Source of the DNA: Parvularia atlantis
Taxonomy: Eukaryota > Opisthokonta > Rotosphaerida
Direction: 5' to 3'
Length of the DNA stretch: 12,685 nucleotides
Assembly (NCBI GenBank): GCA_943704415.1
Contig: CALSCO010001569.1
Coordinates: 1-12,685 of the forward strand
The position numbers and the translations under genes were made by a program. The notes below the pieces were generated by a model. The model had not been told where the DNA came from. It saw only the letters and a list, made by a program, of their open reading frames with translations, and did not search any database. Shown in pieces: positions 9,465-12,685 of the stretch (the first letter of the stretch is position 1; the number at the start of each line of letters is the position of its first letter).

Positions 9465-9506
9465 AGATTAGCGATGGTTTGATGTGCCCGCCGCCGCTGG
9501 TGCGTG

Positions 9507-11192
9507 TCAGCGGCGGTCGCGCGCAGCGCGTTGCTGGCAGGGCGGGCAGAGCCACTCGTCTGCGGTTCGCGCGCCGCAAGTGAGCGACAGACGCGCGACA
9601 GATACGGCGCCGCACCGGCCGGGATGCCCGAGAGCGGCGGCGTGAGGCAGTACATGTGGTAGGCATGGTCGCAGTGGTCGCAGAAGAGCATCTTGTCCTG
9701 CCGTCCGGGTCAAGCAACCGCCAGCGGCTTACGGCCGCACACGGGGCGACGCACCTCGTCCACCTTGGCGCGGCACACGCAGCAGTTCTTGCAGTCGATG
9801 CACTCCCACGCGCGCCGGTCGATGTGGTCGAGCATGGCCGGGGTCCAGTTGAGGCAGTCCGGGTGGTCTAGCGCCAACCGTCAGCTTTCGCACGCGCGCG
9901 CGCGCTCACCGCCACGCACAGGGCTTGCGGCACACGCGGCACGCCACGAGCACCAGCCCGCGCTTATACTCGCCGAGTGCCGGGCCGGAACAGTTTGCGC
10001 AGCTGTCGACCTGCACATTGCCGTCGCCTGGCTTGCCGTCGTCGCTCACGCCGTCCTCGCCCACGTCCTCGTCGCCGTCGTAGTCGCCGTCGTCGTCCGC
10101 GGCCTTCTTGCGTGCGCGCTTGGCGGGCGCGGTCACGCGTAGGCTCGACACCGCGGACGGCCGTTTGAGCGTCTGCGGCGTCTCGGGCGGCGTGACGGGC
10201 GGCGCGGCCTGTGCTGGCGGTGCTACTGGTGCGCGTGCGTGTGCCGGTGCGGCCTGCTGCGATGCCGGCGTGGGCGCCGACAGCACACTGCTCGCGTTGG
10301 ACGTCGTGGGCGAGGGCGGCGTCGGGAAGGGCCCGTCCAGCATCGACAGGTTGAGCAGGCTATCGACGTCCTGTGACAGCGACAGCTGCAGATCCGAATC
10401 TGCTGTGGGCAGCGAGGGCGAGACCTACGGTCACCGCGGCGCGCGCCACGTGCGTCAGCGCCATCCCGATACGGGCGCGGCGCCCCGTACCTTGATCTCG
10501 CCCTCGTACGAAACGGCGTGTTGCACCGGCGCGGGCGGCGGTGCGGGCATGGACGCGTACGTGTTGCGCATGTCCGTGTGTCCGTGTCCGTGTCCGTGCC
10601 CATGCGTGGGCAGGTGCTGCACGTGCAGCGGCGCGGCCGGCATGGCGACGGTGGGCGAGCTGACCATGAGCACCGCGGCCGACGTCGACCGCTCCGTCTG
10701 CCGTCTGCGCGCGCGCGGTCGGCCCGTGCGGAGGGTGCGCGCGGCGCGGGTCAACGCACTGCCTGGTGACGCGCGGCGTGGCGGGCGCGGCGGCCGTGAC
10801 CACAACGCTGACGGGCGCGGCGGGTGCAGGCGGCGCGGGGCCAGTCGCGGGGGCGCGGTGGGCGCGCGGGCCGCCGGCGTAGTAGGCGCGGCTGAGACGA
10901 GGCGCGTGCCAGACGTGCGTGACGGAGTCGAGGTAGGGCGTGCGCTGCTGGCGCGCGAGGCGCAGGCGCGTGTTGAACGCGCTCACGGCGCGCTGCGCGA
11001 GCTCCTCGCGTCTGGGCCGCGTGCGGGGCGGAGTGTCAGGTCCCGATTCGGCCCGCAGCGGCGCACACGCCGTGGCGCGCGTCACGCCCGGGGCCACGCC
11101 GCGCACCCAGCCGCCCCCTCCCGCCCGAGCGCGCGACGCAGCAGCAGCCGCGTGACGCACCGCGCCGCGCCGGTGAGCACTGCTTGCGGCAT
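9507..11192 (-). CDS. Double PHD finger (DPF/Requiem-like) chromatin protein
   Basis: Exons: 11192-11107 (tentative), 11011-10760, 10704-10491, 10424-9920, 9867-9755, 9697-9616, 9559-9507 (434 aa). A segment near residues 30-60 ([18 protein letters not shown]) resembles the Requiem_N region of animal d4/DPF proteins. Next come Ala/Pro-rich sequence, a His-Gly repeat, a Pro/Thr-rich region, a basic patch (PAKRARKK) and an acidic stretch. At about 326-429 are two PHD fingers back to back: CANC...CRVCRKPYHPDCL...WECIDC, then CVC...[17 protein letters not shown]...DEWLCPPC; zinc ligands look complete. DPF modules read acylated and unmodified histone H3 tails in SWI/SNF (BAF45) and MYST complexes. 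No C2H2 finger, as in animal DPF2, is seen. The first exon could instead end at 11161. The DPF is firm; the Requiem_N match is suggestive. Confidence 0.87.
10578..10604 (-). repeat. CACGGA hexanucleotide repeat encoding His-Gly
   Basis: On the minus strand tandem CACGGA units (preceded by CATGGG) encode five His alternating with four Gly in the linker of the DPF protein. On the plus strand it reads as repeated GTGTCC. Confidence 0.85.
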
Positions 11193-11220
11193 ATGCCTAC
11201 GCCGCACTTGCTTATCTCGA
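11193..11220. promoter_or_regulatory. 28-nt gap between divergent start codons
   Basis: Only 28 nt lie between the proposed ATG of the DPF gene (minus, 11192) and the ATG of the small AD-like gene (plus, 11221). The gap contains CTTATC, the reverse complement of a GATA-type GATAAG. Promoter elements would have to lie inside the opposing gene. The DPF start is the less certain of the two. Confidence 0.4.
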
Positions 11221-11727
11221 ATGTCGAGTGTGGAGGTTGCGATCGACGAGGCTGCACGCGTGCGGTGGCTGGTGCGGCGCACGGTCACGGCCCGATGCGC
11301 CGCGGCTGACGACACGCACGCGGCGCCAGGTCGCGCCGGGGCCGCCGCCGACGCTCACGGCTGTGTGGATGCACGACAGCACGCACGACATCGGCGGCGA
11401 TGGGCCGTCCGAGGCGGTCGCCCGCGCCGTGCGCCGCGCCTTGCGCGAGGAGCTCGCGCGGGTCGAGGCCGCGCACGCCGAGGCCACGCGCCAGAACCGC
11501 GAGCGCCTGATGCGCTTCTTCGCGATGGTTCGTCTGTCCGCACCCGCACGCGCACGCTCACGTCGATGGCGTAGGAGGGCGTCAAGGTCGATGAGGCGGC
11601 CGACGGCACGATCTGCGCGTACGGCTCGCTAACCGTGCGCCCGCCGTACACGTCCGAGGACATTGTGAGCGACAACGCGCGGGCACGGGCGCGCGTCGCC
11701 GAGCAGCTGCGGGGGCCCCTGCGGTAG
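11221..11727 (+). CDS. Small protein with AD-domain-like C-terminus
   Basis: Exons: 11221-11259, 11330-11527, 11575-11727 (129 aa); introns are 70 nt (with CTGAC before the acceptor) and 47 nt, all in phase. The middle is a charged helix (about 27-75: AVARAVRRALREELARVEAA, then RQNRERLMRFF). The end contains TICAYGSLTVRPPYTSED followed by a helix (NARARARVAEQL). This order, a strand pair, then PPY and a helix, resembles the AD (anticodon-binding-like) domain at the C-terminus of LSM12-type RNA-binding proteins. No Lsm domain is present in the N-terminal part. The resemblance is by eye and short, so function stays open. It converges with the phosphatase gene across 61 nt. Confidence 0.6.
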
Positions 11728-11788
11728 CGTTGCCGCGACGATCTACCTTTTGCCGCGCGCGCAACGCGAGACTGTACAGTGAACCCGG

Positions 11789-12617
11789 TCATGAGCTGCG
11801 CAGCGACAGCACGCTCCGCACGTCGTCCACGAAGCGCAGCGCGTCCAGGAACGGCAGCAGGTCCAGCAGCGCCTGGTCGGCGCGGTCGCTGTACCAGCTC
11901 TCGACGGGGATGGCGTTGTCTGGCGCGGCGCGGCGCGGCGCGTTTAGTGCGCAGCGCGCGTGCACAACGCAGCACGGGTGGCGCGCACCGGGCACGATCG
12001 AGTAAACCGCGGGCGAGTTGTCGACGATGAACACCTGCGACAGGTCCGGCTCGATCACGGTCAGGTTCTTGAACAGGTTCAAGTCGCGCTGCTCGCACGA
12101 CTGCAAGCGCGGCGCGAGGGCGTGGCGTCGGCACTGGGCGCGCGGCGTGCACCGCATTGTGCACCTCGCGGTAGTATCGCCGCGTGATCAGCCCGGTCGG
12201 GTCCAGCCAGTTGATCACGGGCGAGGCGTAGTCCTCCATGCTGGCGGTGAAGATAACAACCTCGAACCACTTGCTGACCTGTGAGCACACACACACGCGA
12301 CGCAGCGCACTAGTCAGCCATGGCCATGCCAGCTCGCCGCGGCGTGCCTGCGCCAGGAACCGCTCTACGTGCGGGCGCTTGTAGACGAAAAACGTGCAGG
12401 GCTGGTCGTCGATGAGCACCTCGATGCGCGTGTCAGAGTCGAGCGTGAGCCGCCGCGTGGTCGAGTGGATGAGCGTCTCGTCCAGGTCGAGCACGAGCAC
12501 CTTGCGGCGACGCGGCGGCACGAGCGATTTGGCGCGCAGCCGTGGCGGCACGGTCACGGCCAGCGCCGACGCGCTCTGCGGCGGGCGGCGCGGGCGGGCG
12601 ACGTTGAGCGCGCGCAT
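11789..12617 (-). CDS. Nem1/Dullard-like HAD (CTD-type) phosphatase
   Basis: Exons: 12617-12348, 12278-12165, 12100-11989, 11919-11789 (208 aa from ATG 12617). The catalytic DxDx motif is [14 protein letters not shown] (Asp44 nucleophile, Asp46). Then come [33 protein letters not shown], the FIVDNSP motif near residue 155, [12 protein letters not shown] and [18 protein letters not shown]; the last is most like CTDNEP1/Dullard and yeast Nem1. Those enzymes dephosphorylate lipin at the nuclear envelope/ER and control lipid synthesis. Here no transmembrane segment precedes the phosphatase domain within the window, so either the first exon lies beyond the right edge or this is a soluble SCP-type relative. 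Intron 1 is GC-AG. The 12618-12685 stretch is probably leader, but missing N-terminal coding sequence is possible. Confidence 0.92.
12279..12347 (-). other. GC-AG intron in the phosphatase gene
   Basis: Conserved sequence on both sides (FLAQ and VSKWFE, contiguous in relatives) requires removal of 69 nt that begin GCACGC after CAG and end CTCACAG. No GT donor is available at this place. The length is a multiple of three without an in-frame stop, so retention would add 23 residues to the catalytic core. Confidence 0.75.
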
Positions 12618-12685
12618 GTGTCCATGTGCGCAGGCGGCGCGTGAAAACGGCTTTTGGGTCTTTGACGTGCTCGGCCTCGCGGCGG

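Noticed and set aside
10108-11574. 488-codon open frame on the plus strand
   Set aside because: Antisense to the DPF gene for most of its length. Only the part from 11221 is real, as exon 1 of the small AD-like gene.
1-12685. Defence system, mobile element, CRISPR array, tRNA or rRNA
   Set aside because: No terminal repeats, transposase or phage motifs, regular repeat-spacer array or tRNA-like fold was seen. The region is ordinary eukaryotic housekeeping DNA.

Overview
The window is a stretch of a compact, very GC-rich, intron-dense eukaryotic nuclear genome. I find nine protein-coding genes, each rebuilt by hand from conserved protein motifs plus GT...AG (once GC...AG) splice sites whose reading phases all close. 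About 42 introns are needed. Nearly all are 45-80 nt, with donors of the form GTGCG/GTGCGT, a CTGAC or CTCAC branch-like motif and a CAG or TAG acceptor. Short introns, gaps of tens of bases between genes, and the gene content (BFR2/AATF, TAF8, a Nem1/Dullard-like phosphatase) suggest a fungus, possibly a basidiomycete. The cytohesin-type Arf exchange factor and the Requiem/DPF-like PHD protein are better known from animals, so an early-diverging fungus or another opisthokont is not excluded.

Layout. 1-477: no confident gene; upstream region of gene 1. 478-2414 (+): probable mitochondrial PPR protein with a polyP-polyQ tract and an Asp-rich tail. 2484-4309 (+): BFR2/AATF, nine exons. 4385-5275 (-): cytochrome b5 with a 21-nt microexon and two possible C-termini. 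5276-5598: intergenic. 5599-7506 (-): cytohesin-type Arf-GEF, ten exons. 7507-7612: short gap between divergent starts. 7613-8515 (+): leucine-rich-repeat protein with C-terminal Cys pairs. 8555-9411 (+): TAF8, only 39 nt downstream. 9507-11192 (-): double PHD finger (DPF) protein. 11221-11727 (+): small protein with an AD-domain-like end, its ATG 28 nt from the divergent DPF ATG. 11789-12617 (-): Nem1/Dullard-like phosphatase, possibly continuing beyond the right edge.

The genes are housekeeping functions with no evident shared pathway: mitochondrial RNA metabolism, small-subunit ribosome assembly, ER electron transfer, Arf activation, TFIID assembly, chromatin reading and phosphatase signalling. 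I see no mobile element, CRISPR array, RNA gene, defence system or metabolic cluster. The observations most worth following are the two possible b5 ends, the animal-like cytohesin and DPF architectures, the GC-AG intron inside the phosphatase core, and the very short spaces between genes.
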